Shown in pieces: positions 1 through 6,716 of a stretch of DNA of 12,043 nucleotides. The DNA comes from Candidatus Nanopelagicaceae bacterium (GTDB lineage: Bacteria > Actinomycetota > Actinomycetes > Nanopelagicales > Nanopelagicaceae), in contig JALQWD010000093.1 of assembly GCA_023260175.1 (NCBI GenBank), positions 1 through 12,043 of the forward strand, given 5' to 3'. Position 1 is the first letter of the stretch. The number at the start of each line of letters is the position of its first letter. Under the pieces are notes generated by a model. That model did no database searches. It was not told the origin of the DNA and worked only from the letters and a program-made list of their open reading frames with translations. A program made the translations under genes and the position numbers.

Positions 1-1030
1 AAGAGGTATTTGAAGAGATACCTGCAGCACCACCAGCAACCGCTGCTACTGAGTCAACAAGAAGAATCTTGTCGTTATTTGGAACTTCACCATTCTTGTC
101 GATCAAATCAGCTTCGTGGCCGATCGCGGTAACTGTACCGACGGTGTCGAAGAAATCTGAAAGCAGCAATGTGAAGACCAAAAGAATTGCCGAGATTGCA
201 GAGATTCGGCCAAATGATCCAAGCAGATTAAACGAACCTAGTAGAGAGAAATCTGGAGTAGCGACGAGCTTCTCTGGAAGTGCAGGAATATTTAGTCCCC
301 AACCCTTTGGATTGAACTCTTCAGGTGATACAAAACTTGGGCCAATTTTAAATGCCTTTTCAAGGATGATTGCAAACACTGTAGCGCCAACGATTCCAAT
401 TAGAAGTGCGCCCTTAGCCTTACGAACCATCAAAGCGACAATTAGTAATAGACCAAGAATGAAGACCACGATTGGCCAACCAACTAGATTTCCACCATCG
501 CCAAGTTGAACCGGAACTGGTCCTGTCGCTGTGCGACGAACAAAGCCAGCGTCAACTAAACCGATTAGTGCGATGAATAGACCAATACCAACAGAGATCG
601 CATATTTAAGTTGCTGCGGTACCGCGCGGAATACTGCTTGGCGAAAGCCAGTTAGAACTAGAACGGTAATAATCAAACCTTCTAGAACCACAAGACCCAT
701 TGCATCAGCCCAAGTCATCTTGGTTGCAATGCCGTAAGCAACGAAGCTATTTAGGCCAAGGCCAGTAGCTAGAGCTAGTGGAAAGTTTCCAACTAAGCCC
801 ATAAGAATTGTTAGAACACCTGCAACTAGTGCTGTTGCTGCTGCAATTAATGGCAGGTTAGGTGCGTCTCCGCCGCCTAAGAATTTTCCATCGCCATCTT
901 TTACGAAGCCGAGGATTAGTGGATTTAGAGCGACGATGTAAGCCATGGTGAAGAAGGTGACTAAGCCACCGCGAACTTCACGACCTACTGTTGAACCGCG
1001 CTCCGAAATTTTGAATAGATTTTCGAGCAT
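1..1030 (-). CDS. NCS2/AzgA-type purine nucleobase permease, C-terminus beyond the window
   Basis: Inner-membrane transporter predicted to import purine bases (hypoxanthine, adenine or guanine) by cation symport. I translated it by hand from the ATG at 1028-1030: 343 codons run open to the window edge, against roughly 430-490 residues for the family, so about the last quarter is missing. Seen: an N-terminal block with RGSTVGREVRGG (residues 11-22) followed by TFFTMAYIVALNP, a GLGLNSFVAYG block (90-100), the family signature SDFFDTVGT (291-299), VDSVAAVAGGAAG (325-337), and many hydrophobic helices. GGGAG at 1034-1038 (minus strand) is the ribosome binding site, only 3 bases from the ATG. The leader (1031-1115) holds a palindrome and a hairpin, listed separately. 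Substrate choice among purines cannot be read from sequence. With apt downstream on the same strand it suggests base salvage. Family call firm, substrate inferred. Confidence 0.93.
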   Translation of the reverse strand, partial: MLENLFKISERGSTVGREVRGGLVTFFTMAYIVALNPLILGFVKDGDGKFLGGGDAPNLPLIAAATALVAGVLTILMGLVGNFPLALATGLGLNSFVAYGIATKMTWADAMGLVVLEGLIITVLVLTGFRQAVFRAVPQQLKYAISVGIGLFIALIGLVDAGFVRRTATGPVPVQLGDGGNLVGWPIVVFILGLLLIVALMVRKAKGALLIGIVGATVFAIILEKAFKIGPSFVSPEEFNPKGWGLNIPALPEKLVATPDFSLLGSFNLLGSFGRISAISAILLVFTLLLSDFFDTVGTVTAIGHEADLIDKNGEVPNNDKILLVDSVAAVAGGAAGISSNTS

Positions 1031-1054
1031 TTTCTCCCTTTACTGTTTTGGTGA

Positions 1055-1074
1055 CCGGGGTGTTTGCGACCCGG
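1055..1074 (-). other. Hairpin in the purine permease leader
   Basis: On the plus strand the arms CCGGGGT (1055-1061) and ACCCGG (1069-1074) are complementary with one bulged G and enclose a 7-base loop. In the permease mRNA this puts a 6-bp, G+C-rich stem about 25 bases before the start codon. A pyrimidine-rich stretch just upstream (about 1073-1085) could pair over 5 bp (one G-U) with the GGGAG ribosome binding site. It has no U-run after it, so it is not a standard terminator. It does not match any riboswitch class I know. A leader regulator is only a possibility. Confidence 0.4.
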
Positions 1075-1083
1075 AGGGGAAGG

Positions 1084-1096
1084 AGGCTTGAAGCCT
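1084..1096. promoter_or_regulatory. 13-bp perfect inverted repeat, candidate operator of the purine permease
   Basis: AGGCTT-G-AAGCCT is a perfect 6-1-6 palindrome 54 bases before the permease ATG. It overlaps a TAGGCT hexamer (minus strand, 1097-1092) of the TAnnnT type that would serve as a -10 element. A repressor bound here would cover the -10 and start site. The single-base centre is too tight for an RNA hairpin, so a DNA-binding site is more likely. No -35 element stands out. The octamer GATAGGCT here also occurs at the YczE promoter (1798-1791). Confidence 0.4.
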
Positions 1097-1115
1097 ATCT
1101 ATTGGGTAGCCCTAC

Positions 1116-1784
1116 TTAGTGGTAATCCGCGGTAAGACGAGCAACTATTCCAAGAGAGATGGCTACTGATTGGCCAATAAATAGAGCAAAAATCGCAGTA
1201 CCGAGACCTATTCGGCCCCCGAGGGCCCAACCTGCTAGAAATGCACAACTTTCAATGCCTAGACGAATTCTGCCGACTCGAACGCCAGTTAGATTGTGAA
1301 GTGATGTCATTAAGCCATCGCGAGGTCCTGGGCCAAGGCCGCAAGTTATATAGAGTGCGGAACCAAGACCGACTAAAGCAACACCGATGAAGTCATATGC
1401 AATTCCAATCGCATAATTGCCAGCTTCTGGGAAATAAGTAACTCCGAACTGAATTGCAACAGCGATGAAAAGAATGTTTGAGAGCGTGCCAAATCCTGGT
1501 CTCTCACCAAGTGGCCACCAGAAAAAGAGCACAACAGCTGAGATCAAAAATGTTGTAGCGCCTAAATTCATTCCAGTTTTGAATGAAAACCCTTGGGCTA
1601 GGACCGACCATGGCGCATTGCCAGTTAAAGAATTGATAATTAGCGCATCGCCAAAACCGAAAATTGTTAACCCAAACCAGAGGATTGCAACTCTCGGGAC
1701 CGATAAATCCCAACGTCCGTTACCAGTCCACGGAGTTTTAGGAATAGTGCGATGCGGTTTGAGAAAATTCATTAACCAAGACAT
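1116..1784 (-). CDS. YczE/YyaS/YitT-type integral membrane protein
   Basis: Predicted polytopic membrane protein of 222 residues with about five hydrophobic helices and no enzyme motif. After a basic N-terminus (LKPHRTIPKTPW) come helices at roughly 30-50, 70-90, 100-120, 128-148 and 180-215. The conserved loop GLGPGPRDGLMTSLHN followed by GVRVGRIRLGIE (about 149-178) is the hallmark I use to assign the COG2364/YczE family. Its biochemical role is not established. The ATG at 1784-1782 has no Shine-Dalgarno sequence, but TAGGCT lies exactly 6 bases upstream, so the mRNA is probably leaderless. It diverges from the DUF554 gene and its stop lies 85 bases before the permease start, with no clear terminator between them. 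Co-transcription with the permease is possible but unproven. Confidence 0.82.
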   Translation of the reverse strand: MSWLMNFLKPHRTIPKTPWTGNGRWDLSVPRVAILWFGLTIFGFGDALIINSLTGNAPWSVLAQGFSFKTGMNLGATTFLISAVVLFFWWPLGERPGFGTLSNILFIAVAIQFGVTYFPEAGNYAIGIAYDFIGVALVGLGSALYITCGLGPGPRDGLMTSLHNLTGVRVGRIRLGIESCAFLAGWALGGRIGLGTAIFALFIGQSVAISLGIVARLTADYH

Positions 1785-1790
1785 CTGATG

Positions 1791-1796
1791 AGCCTA
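1791..1796 (-). promoter_or_regulatory. -10-like hexamer for the YczE-type gene (leaderless)
   Basis: TAGGCT on the minus strand (1796-1791) is followed by 6 bases and then the ATG at 1784. A start site 7 bases after the hexamer would be the A of the start codon. There is no Shine-Dalgarno sequence in the gap. No TTGACA-like -35 is visible at the usual distance, where the sequence is already the start of the divergent gene. Confidence 0.5.
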
Positions 1797-1802
1797 TCAG
1801 TT

Positions 1803-1808
1803 ACCCTA
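1803..1808 (+). promoter_or_regulatory. -10-like hexamer for the DUF554 gene (leaderless)
   Basis: TACCCT is followed by 6 bases and then the ATG at 1815, the mirror image of the YczE arrangement. Only 6 bases (1797-1802) separate the two -10 hexamers. The expected -35 position (about 1780-1785) falls on the start codon of the divergent gene and shows no consensus match. This element is also an argument for starting the DUF554 protein at 1815. Confidence 0.45.
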
Positions 1809-1814
1809 TGCAAC

Positions 1815-2546
1815 ATGTTTGTTGGTTCGGGTACTGCGTTAAATATCGCCACTATCTTAATTGGCTCGACGATTGGTATTTTCATCGGAGAGCGCCTAAA
1901 AGAGAAGACCCGTTCCCTAATAACTGATGTATTAGGTCTGGTAACAATTCTTGGCGCTGCAGGTGCAATCATTCCGCTCTTTAAGAGTGGATATCTCGAT
2001 GCAATACCAAATGGCTGGGGCACAATGCCGATTCTTCTTGCCCTAATTGTTGGTGGAGTTATTGGTTCTGCAATTGGACTTGAAGAGAAAGTCGAGAACT
2101 TAGGAGAATTCCTACGTCGCAAATTCAAAGCTAAAGAAGGCTCATTTGTTGAAGGCTTCTTAGATTCATCGCTTCTTTTTGCAATTGGACCTTTGGCTAT
2201 CTTGGGCTCAATCAGCGATGGCATGTCCAATGGAATTGATCAATTGGTTTTGAAATCTGTCCTTGATGGCTTTGCCTCAATGGCCTTCGCTTCGAGTTTA
2301 GGTTGGGGAGTGGCTGCATCAGCAATTCCGGTAGGTATTTATCAGGGGCTTTGGACAGTAGTCGGTTTAGCGCTTGGAAATATCATGTCAGATTATCAAG
2401 TTGATGCAATGACAATAGTAGGCGGCTTAATGCTTCTAGGAATCGGTTTCAGATTGCTAAAGATTAAGAATCTGCCAGTTGGAAATTTGTTGCCAGCGCT
2501 ATTTTTGGCACCATTAACGGCGCTTCTTTTCCATAGTTTTCTCTAG
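1815..2546 (+). CDS. DUF554 family membrane protein (YdfK/YqgA-like)
   Basis: Integral membrane protein of 243 residues, in the usual range for DUF554. Seen: the N-terminal block GTALNIATILIGSTIGIFIGERL, a second glycine-rich helix with GGVIGSAIGLEEKVENLGEFLRRKF, the block IGPLAILGSISDGMSNG followed by LVLKSVLDGFASMAFASSLGWGV, and a last helix containing GGLMLLGIGFRLL. This repeat of glycine-rich helices followed by charged segments is typical of the family, whose function is unknown and which is only presumed to be a transporter. An in-frame ATG at 1788 would add nine residues. I prefer 1815 because the family N-terminus begins at this point and a TACCCT element lies 6 bases upstream. The gene ends 8 bases from the stop of the convergent alcohol dehydrogenase. 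Confidence 0.85.
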   Translation: MFVGSGTALNIATILIGSTIGIFIGERLKEKTRSLITDVLGLVTILGAAGAIIPLFKSGYLDAIPNGWGTMPILLALIVGGVIGSAIGLEEKVENLGEFLRRKFKAKEGSFVEGFLDSSLLFAIGPLAILGSISDGMSNGIDQLVLKSVLDGFASMAFASSLGWGVAASAIPVGIYQGLWTVVGLALGNIMSDYQVDAMTIVGGLMLLGIGFRLLKIKNLPVGNLLPALFLAPLTALLFHSFL

Positions 2547-2559
2547 AGCCATCCCTAGA
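2542..2559. terminator. Weak inverted repeat at a convergent gene junction
   Basis: TCTAG (2542-2546) and CTAGA (2555-2559) are complementary and enclose 8 bases. Each arm contains the TAG stop codon of one of the two convergent genes. The stem is only 5 bp, and no long T-run follows on either strand. It is the only hairpin in the 8-base gap, but it is a weak candidate for a bidirectional terminator. Confidence 0.2.
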
Positions 2560-3595
2560 AGGTACTAGCATCAATTACAAAGCGATATTTAACATCGCTT
2601 GCAACGGTTCGTTCGTAAGCCTTTTCAACATAATCGGCATTAACTAATTCGACATCGCTAACAATGTTATGTTCACCAGCAAAATCGAGCATCTCCTGCA
2701 GCTCTACCATTCCGCCGATCATTGAGCCAGTTAGTGACTTGCGACCATCAAGTAGCGCTCCGGCCTTAACTGAATATGGTGCATCTGGAAGCCCAATAAC
2801 TACCAAAGTTCCATCTATTTTCAGAATTCCAAGGTAAGCGTTGATATCAATAAGCGCTGAAACTGTATTCAAAACTAGATCAAATCTGCGAGCGAGGGGT
2901 TTTAAATCTTCATTGTCTTTGATAACTAGAAACTCTTTTGCTCCCATGCTGAGGGCATCTTCTCGCTTGTTAGCGCTATGTGAGAGAACAGTGACCTCAG
3001 CGCCCATCGCCGCAGCAAACTTAACTCCCATGTGACCAAGTCCGCCCAAGCCCATAACAGCAACTTTCATGCCAGGGCCAACTTTGAAATGCTTAATCGG
3101 TGAATAGAGAGTAATTCCTGCACATAGAAGTGGCGCGACTCCAGCCATATCCAAATTGCTAGGGATTGTTACTGCGTAATCCTGATCGATAACAAATCCG
3201 TCGCAATAGCCACCAAAGGCAATTGTCTTTCCATCGCGTTCGTAACCGTTATATGTTCCAGTCATTCCTTCATCGCAATATTGCTGCATTCCAGCTTTAC
3301 ATGATGGGCACTTGCGGCATGAATCAATAAATACGCCGACGCCAATGCGATCACCAACTTTAAATTTGCTTACTGAGCTACCAATCTCTGAAACTATTCC
3401 CACGATTTCATGGCCAGGAACCATTGGGAAGATGGATGGACCCCACTCTTCGCGCACTTGATGAATATCGGAGTGGCAGATACCTGCATGGGTAATCTTG
3501 AAGGCGACATCATTTGCGCCAAGCGCACGACGCTCGAATTGGAATAGTTCCAATGGTCCACCAGCTTTAAGTGCAGCCAAACCTTTAACTTTCAT
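2555..3595 (-). CDS. Zinc-dependent NAD(P) alcohol dehydrogenase (YahK/CAD-like)
   Basis: Cytosolic medium-chain dehydrogenase of 346 residues, predicted to interconvert aldehydes and primary alcohols with NAD(P)H. Catalytic-zinc ligands are Cys40 (in GICHSD) and His62-Glu63 (in VPGHEIVG), with a further Cys in PLLCAGITLYSP (about 158). The structural-zinc lobe has Cys93, Cys96, Cys99 and Cys107. The Rossmann loop is GLGGLGHMGVKFA. The HQVREEWG segment and MTGTYNGYERDGKTIAFGGY resemble the broad-range YahK/cinnamyl-alcohol group rather than class III enzymes. AGGAG sits 7 bases before the ATG. It is last in the minus-strand run, 17 bases after tdk. True substrate unknown; detoxifying reduction of aldehydes is a reasonable guess. 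Confidence 0.92.
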   Translation of the reverse strand: MKVKGLAALKAGGPLELFQFERRALGANDVAFKITHAGICHSDIHQVREEWGPSIFPMVPGHEIVGIVSEIGSSVSKFKVGDRIGVGVFIDSCRKCPSCKAGMQQYCDEGMTGTYNGYERDGKTIAFGGYCDGFVIDQDYAVTIPSNLDMAGVAPLLCAGITLYSPIKHFKVGPGMKVAVMGLGGLGHMGVKFAAAMGAEVTVLSHSANKREDALSMGAKEFLVIKDNEDLKPLARRFDLVLNTVSALIDINAYLGILKIDGTLVVIGLPDAPYSVKAGALLDGRKSLTGSMIGGMVELQEMLDFAGEHNIVSDVELVNADYVEKAYERTVASDVKYRFVIDASTF

Positions 3596-3612
3596 TGCTT
3601 ACTCCTGATAGA

Positions 3613-4257
3613 TCAATCTTGAAAAGGAAGAGTTGGTGGGGATGTGTGTGTCGCTTGTGATGCGCGTGCATTTATTTTGCGCATATGGTGTCTGCGGCAA
3701 AGCACTTCGTAAGCAACTTCGTCTTTGCTATTTGTATCGCCAACTACTACCTGTTCGCCTTCGGTAACCATAGACCCATTAATTACGCGGGCATTATGAG
3801 TTGCAGGTTCGCCACACCAGCAGAGTGCACGTACCTGTAACGTTTCAACACGATCTGCCAGTTCAACTAGTCTTTGAGAACCAGGGAATAGTTTGGTTCG
3901 AAAATCAGCCAAGATTCCAAACGCATAAACATCAATACCAAGACCATCGACAATCATTGCCAATTCTTCAATCTGACGCTCTGTGTAGAACTGTGCTTCA
4001 TCGCAAATTATGAAATCAATTCTTTCGCCAAGTGACATTCTTTCAATAGTTAGACGATGAATATTTAGGTCTGTATCAACCTCAAGGGCGTTCTTCTGCA
4101 GACCTAGTCTTGATGAGATTAGCCCTTCGCCGGCGCGATCGCGATTAGTAAAAATCAGACCGTTTCGACCGCGTGTTTCGTGATTGTGTGCTGTCTGTAA
4201 AGCGAGAGTCGACTTACCGGAATCCATAGTTCCGCAGTAGTACACAAGTTCAGCCAC
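3613..4257 (-). CDS. tdk: Thymidine kinase (TK1 type)
   Basis: Phosphorylates thymidine (and deoxyuridine) with ATP in the pyrimidine salvage pathway; cytosolic, usually tetrameric. The 214-residue protein has the P-loop GTMDSGKS (9-16), catalytic Glu87 in IICDEAQF, the block ADFRTKLFPGSQRL that leads into the thymidine-binding lasso, and a zinc site from Cys146, Cys148, Cys187 and His190/191. Length and motifs match actinobacterial TK1 enzymes. I start it at the GTG at 4257: AGGA lies 7 bases upstream, and the protein then begins MAELVYYCGT, like relatives. An upstream ATG (4293) would add 12 residues and overlap the preceding gene by 32 bases. The acyltransferase stop lies only 4 bases upstream, so translation may be coupled. 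Confidence 0.95.
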   Translation of the reverse strand: MAELVYYCGTMDSGKSTLALQTAHNHETRGRNGLIFTNRDRAGEGLISSRLGLQKNALEVDTDLNIHRLTIERMSLGERIDFIICDEAQFYTERQIEELAMIVDGLGIDVYAFGILADFRTKLFPGSQRLVELADRVETLQVRALCWCGEPATHNARVINGSMVTEGEQVVVGDTNSKDEVAYEVLCRRHHMRKINARASQATHTSPPTLPFQD

Positions 4258-4261
4258 GGCG

Positions 4262-5974
4262 TTATCCTGCCATGGCTTCATCGAGTTTTGCACTCAACGC
4301 CGGCGCAAGATGAAGTGCCATATCGACGGTGATGTGGGTCTGGTCACGATAAGCGAGGATTCCATCAACAATAGCTGGGCATTTATCGTTACAGAGCAAA
4401 GGAATCGGATCAAAAATACTTTTTGAACGATAGTCAATCTTCAGAGGCAACTCTGTATCGCACACAGCGTTCTTACTTAGACAAACTGGAATATCGCGAT
4501 TTGGCCAAGGCGTATCTCTTAGCAACAGATGTTTGAAATCATATCGATCAGCTTTTACATACTCTTTAGCTGGAACTTTGTAGTGTTCAAAATTGCCAAG
4601 GACCACCAATTTTGGCTTTATCCACTTTATCGCAGCTAGTGCTTCTTCTCTATAGTTTCTGCAATCTGCTGCTTTAAATCCGCCGTTATCTCGCATTGGG
4701 ATTTGCAGTGCAGGACAGCTCGACTTAGTAAAGGTGAAGAGGCGGAAACCTCGATCCTTCGCCCAATTCTCTAAAGCCGGGAACCACTGTGCCGCATGCG
4801 AATCTCCAAGTAGAACTATTGAATCCTTTGCATTCTTATCGCCGAAGATGCAATTCTCGTTGATATGCGAACCTACATAACCTTGGTGGCAACCATCGGC
4901 ATAGATAGATGGCTTCTCAAGGTTGTATTTACTTGTAGTTGCCGTGGCAGAAATTCCAAATGATAGCGCTGATAAGAGAAGTGTTCCTGCGATCGCGCTT
5001 ATTGCAATCTTGGATTTTGCAATTTTAGCTTTTCTAATTGGGTTTTCGATCAAGTTATATGTAATTCCGGAAAGCGCTATACATAAAGCTAACGCAAGTA
5101 GCTTCTCCTTATCGCCCATATTTCTCTGAAGATAGAGTGGAGGGATTGTTAATAGTGGCCAGTGCCAGAGATAGATCGAATAAGACCAATCTCCAATTTT
5201 CAGAGCGACAGGATTGCTTAAGATCACGTTCTTTTGTAACGAGATCAAAATTAGCGCAGCTCCAATAATCGGCAGTAACGCCGGAAAGCCTGGAAATGGC
5301 GTTTGCGCATCAAAGATAAGCGAACTGACCGCGATTGCAGCAACTCCTGGCCAAATCAATTTAGCGCGCAATGGATAGAGCGCGAGTATTGAACCAAGAC
5401 CCAATTCGAATGCACGAGTAGGTAGTGAATAAAAAGCAAATATCGGGGCGCTCGTAACGAGAACAATTGAAAGAATAAAACTAGCAAAGGTTAATAGAGG
5501 TACAGCAATCCTTCTCACTCTTTTAAAGAGGATTAGCAACAATGGCCAAAATAGATAGAACTGTTCTTCAACTGCTAGAGACCAATAATGAATTAGCGGC
5601 GATGGAGTAGCGCCAAGGTTTTGATAATCGTTCTGCCAATGCGCATAGAGGTAGTTAGATACATACCAACTGCTTGCCAATAAATCCTTGGCGAATTGGC
5701 TACGGCTTCCGCTTGGAGCGACCAGCCAAAAGGCGATAGCTGTAGCCAGTAGAACGAAGAATGCAACAGGTAATAGTCGCTTTGCGCGTCGGGCGTAAAA
5801 ATTACTAAATGTGAAACTTTGATCATTAATAATTAGAAGCGTAATTAGGTAGCCGGAGATTACGTAGAAGACATCGACGCCGATATACCCACCTGGTAAC
5901 CATCCGGCATGGAAGAGAAGTACCAGCGTTACCGCTAGGGCACGAAGGCCCTGAATTTCAGGTGAGCGAAGCAC
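4262..5974 (-). CDS. Acyltransferase-3 (OafA-like) with C-terminal SGNH domain
   Basis: Membrane O-acyltransferase of 570 residues, predicted to acetylate or otherwise acylate a surface glycan outside the membrane. The N-terminal part (about 1-345) has some ten helices with family landmarks: Arg11 and His22 (R-x10-H), FYARRAKRLLP (59-69), HYWSLAVEEQFYLFWP (129-144) and SIYLWHWP (266-273). The C-terminal SGNH domain (about 385-570) has GDSH (Ser392), GN at 460-461, RDTPWPN (486-492) and D-x2-H at Asp544/His547, so the catalytic triad looks intact. The stretch between Asn461 and RDTPW seems about 20 residues shorter than I expect. It begins with a GTG sharing one base with the apt stop. Its acceptor is unknown, and nothing nearby belongs to glycan synthesis. 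Confidence 0.9.
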   Translation of the reverse strand: MLRSPEIQGLRALAVTLVLLFHAGWLPGGYIGVDVFYVISGYLITLLIINDQSFTFSNFYARRAKRLLPVAFFVLLATAIAFWLVAPSGSRSQFAKDLLASSWYVSNYLYAHWQNDYQNLGATPSPLIHYWSLAVEEQFYLFWPLLLILFKRVRRIAVPLLTFASFILSIVLVTSAPIFAFYSLPTRAFELGLGSILALYPLRAKLIWPGVAAIAVSSLIFDAQTPFPGFPALLPIIGAALILISLQKNVILSNPVALKIGDWSYSIYLWHWPLLTIPPLYLQRNMGDKEKLLALALCIALSGITYNLIENPIRKAKIAKSKIAISAIAGTLLLSALSFGISATATTSKYNLEKPSIYADGCHQGYVGSHINENCIFGDKNAKDSIVLLGDSHAAQWFPALENWAKDRGFRLFTFTKSSCPALQIPMRDNGGFKAADCRNYREEALAAIKWIKPKLVVLGNFEHYKVPAKEYVKADRYDFKHLLLRDTPWPNRDIPVCLSKNAVCDTELPLKIDYRSKSIFDPIPLLCNDKCPAIVDGILAYRDQTHITVDMALHLAPALSAKLDEAMAG

Positions 5975-6501
5975 TAAACGATAAAGATCGCGTGAATCTC
6001 AATATCAGGAAACTCTGCCTGCAACTTTGCGCGACCACCGAGTGCGGCAATCTCTAATAGAACGCCAACACTTGTTACTTTGGCGCCAGTTGCATGAATT
6101 AGTTTGATTGCGGCAATCAAAGTTCCGCCTGTTGCTAGAACATCGTCAACTAACAGAACTGTTTCACCATCCTTTGCTGCATCCTTGTGAATTTCAATTA
6201 CATCGGTGCCATATTCCAAGCCATATTCCTGGCTATGTACAGCATGTGGCAACTTTCCCTTTTTGCGAATTGGAATTACACCGCGCTTACTCTGTACGCC
6301 GATCGCTGCGGCAAAGAAGAAACCACGAGCTTCGATACCGGCAATTAGATCAGCGCTTTTATCTTCTGCGCTCATTAATTCGGCGACTGAAGTTAAAGCT
6401 TGACCATCACGCAATAGTGGAGTGATATCTCTAAAAAGGACTCCAGGAGATGGGTAATCTGGAATATCACGGATAAGGGCGCGTAGTTGCTCTTTATTCA
6501 T
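5974..6501 (-). CDS. apt: Adenine phosphoribosyltransferase
   Basis: Converts adenine and PRPP to AMP and pyrophosphate in cytosolic purine salvage. The 175-residue protein is of normal family length. Seen: IRDIPDYPSPGVLFRDITPLL at the N-terminus (10-30), AGIEARGFFFAAAIG (54-68), the flexible-loop region RKKGKLP (79-85), and the PRPP-binding motif VLLVDDVLATGGT (115-127). The start is the ATG at 6501, which gives the family-typical N-terminus. A further upstream TTG (6555) would add 18 unrelated residues and is unlikely. The stop overlaps the GTG of the next gene by one base, which implies one transcript. It lies 57 bases downstream of tRNA-Leu with no terminator visible between them. Confidence 0.96.
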   Translation of the reverse strand: MNKEQLRALIRDIPDYPSPGVLFRDITPLLRDGQALTSVAELMSAEDKSADLIAGIEARGFFFAAAIGVQSKRGVIPIRKKGKLPHAVHSQEYGLEYGTDVIEIHKDAAKDGETVLLVDDVLATGGTLIAAIKLIHATGAKVTSVGVLLEIAALGGRAKLQAEFPDIEIHAIFIV

Positions 6502-6508
6502 GAGTCTT

Positions 6509-6514
6509 ACCTTA
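6509..6514 (-). promoter_or_regulatory. TAAGGT before apt: -10 element or ribosome binding site
   Basis: On the minus strand TAAGGT (6514-6509) is followed by 7 bases and then the apt ATG. It fits the TAnnnT pattern of the leaderless genes in this window. The embedded AAGG is also a normal Shine-Dalgarno core 9 bases from the ATG. The sequence cannot tell these apart. If it is a ribosome binding site, apt is probably read from the tRNA-Leu promoter. Confidence 0.35.
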
Positions 6515-6558
6515 TCGCTCTGATCTGCAGCTTTCCCGCTTTTATGATTTTTCAATTG

Positions 6559-6642
6559 TGTCCGAAAGGGGACTTGAACCCCTAAGGCCTTGCGGCCACA
6601 AGCACCTCAAGCTTGCGCGTCTACCAATTTCGCCACCCGGAC
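6559..6642 (-). tRNA. tRNA-Leu (anticodon GAG)
   Basis: An 84-base class II tRNA on the minus strand. The acceptor stem pairs GTCCGGG with TTCGGAC, with two G-U pairs at the inner end, and the discriminator base is A. The D stem is GCG/CGC. The anticodon stem CAAGC/GCTTG holds the loop TTGAGGT with anticodon GAG (plus-strand 6606-6608). The long variable arm forms GGCC-GCAA-GGCC. The T arm is AGGGG-TTCAAGT-CCCCT. The 3' CCA is not encoded. It decodes CUC/CUU leucine codons. It lies upstream of apt in the same direction. Confidence 0.97.
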
Positions 6643-6658
6643 TTATGTGGATGGGCAC

Positions 6659-6687
6659 ACTTTACTTCACATCAAAATGCCAAGCAA
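6659..6687 (-). promoter_or_regulatory. Promoter for tRNA-Leu
   Basis: On the minus strand TTGCTT (-35, 6687-6682) and TAAAGT (-10, 6664-6659) are separated by exactly 17 bases. The predicted start is about 10 bases before the mature tRNA 5' end. This is the best two-part promoter in the window. It lies in the 5' flank of the divergent M20 peptidase gene, so the two promoters share the 74-base gap. Confidence 0.55.
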
Positions 6688-6716
6688 AACCAGAATATCT
6701 GCGAGAGAATCACCGT

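Noticed and set aside
69..737. Two plus-strand open frames (146 and 68 codons).
   Set aside because: They lie opposite the NCS2 permease, whose motifs are unmistakable; the plus-strand translations are low-complexity, Ser/Thr/Pro/Arg-rich shadows.
1772..2230. A 152-codon minus-strand frame opposite the DUF554 gene.
   Set aside because: Composition is shadow-like (Pro, Arg, Ser and Ile rich), it has no family motif, and it lies opposite a well-supported membrane protein.
4258..4293. ATG start adding 12 residues to thymidine kinase.
   Set aside because: It overlaps the preceding gene by 32 bases; the GTG at 4257 has an AGGA at good spacing and gives the TK1-like N-terminus.
6502..6555. TTG start adding 18 residues to apt.
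   Set aside because: The added residues are hydrophilic and outside the family; the ATG at 6501 gives the standard start and length.
6558..6716. A 53-residue N-terminal extension of the M20 peptidase.
   Set aside because: It would be translated through the antisense of tRNA-Leu. The ATG at 6717 has a ribosome binding site and gives a normal N-terminus.
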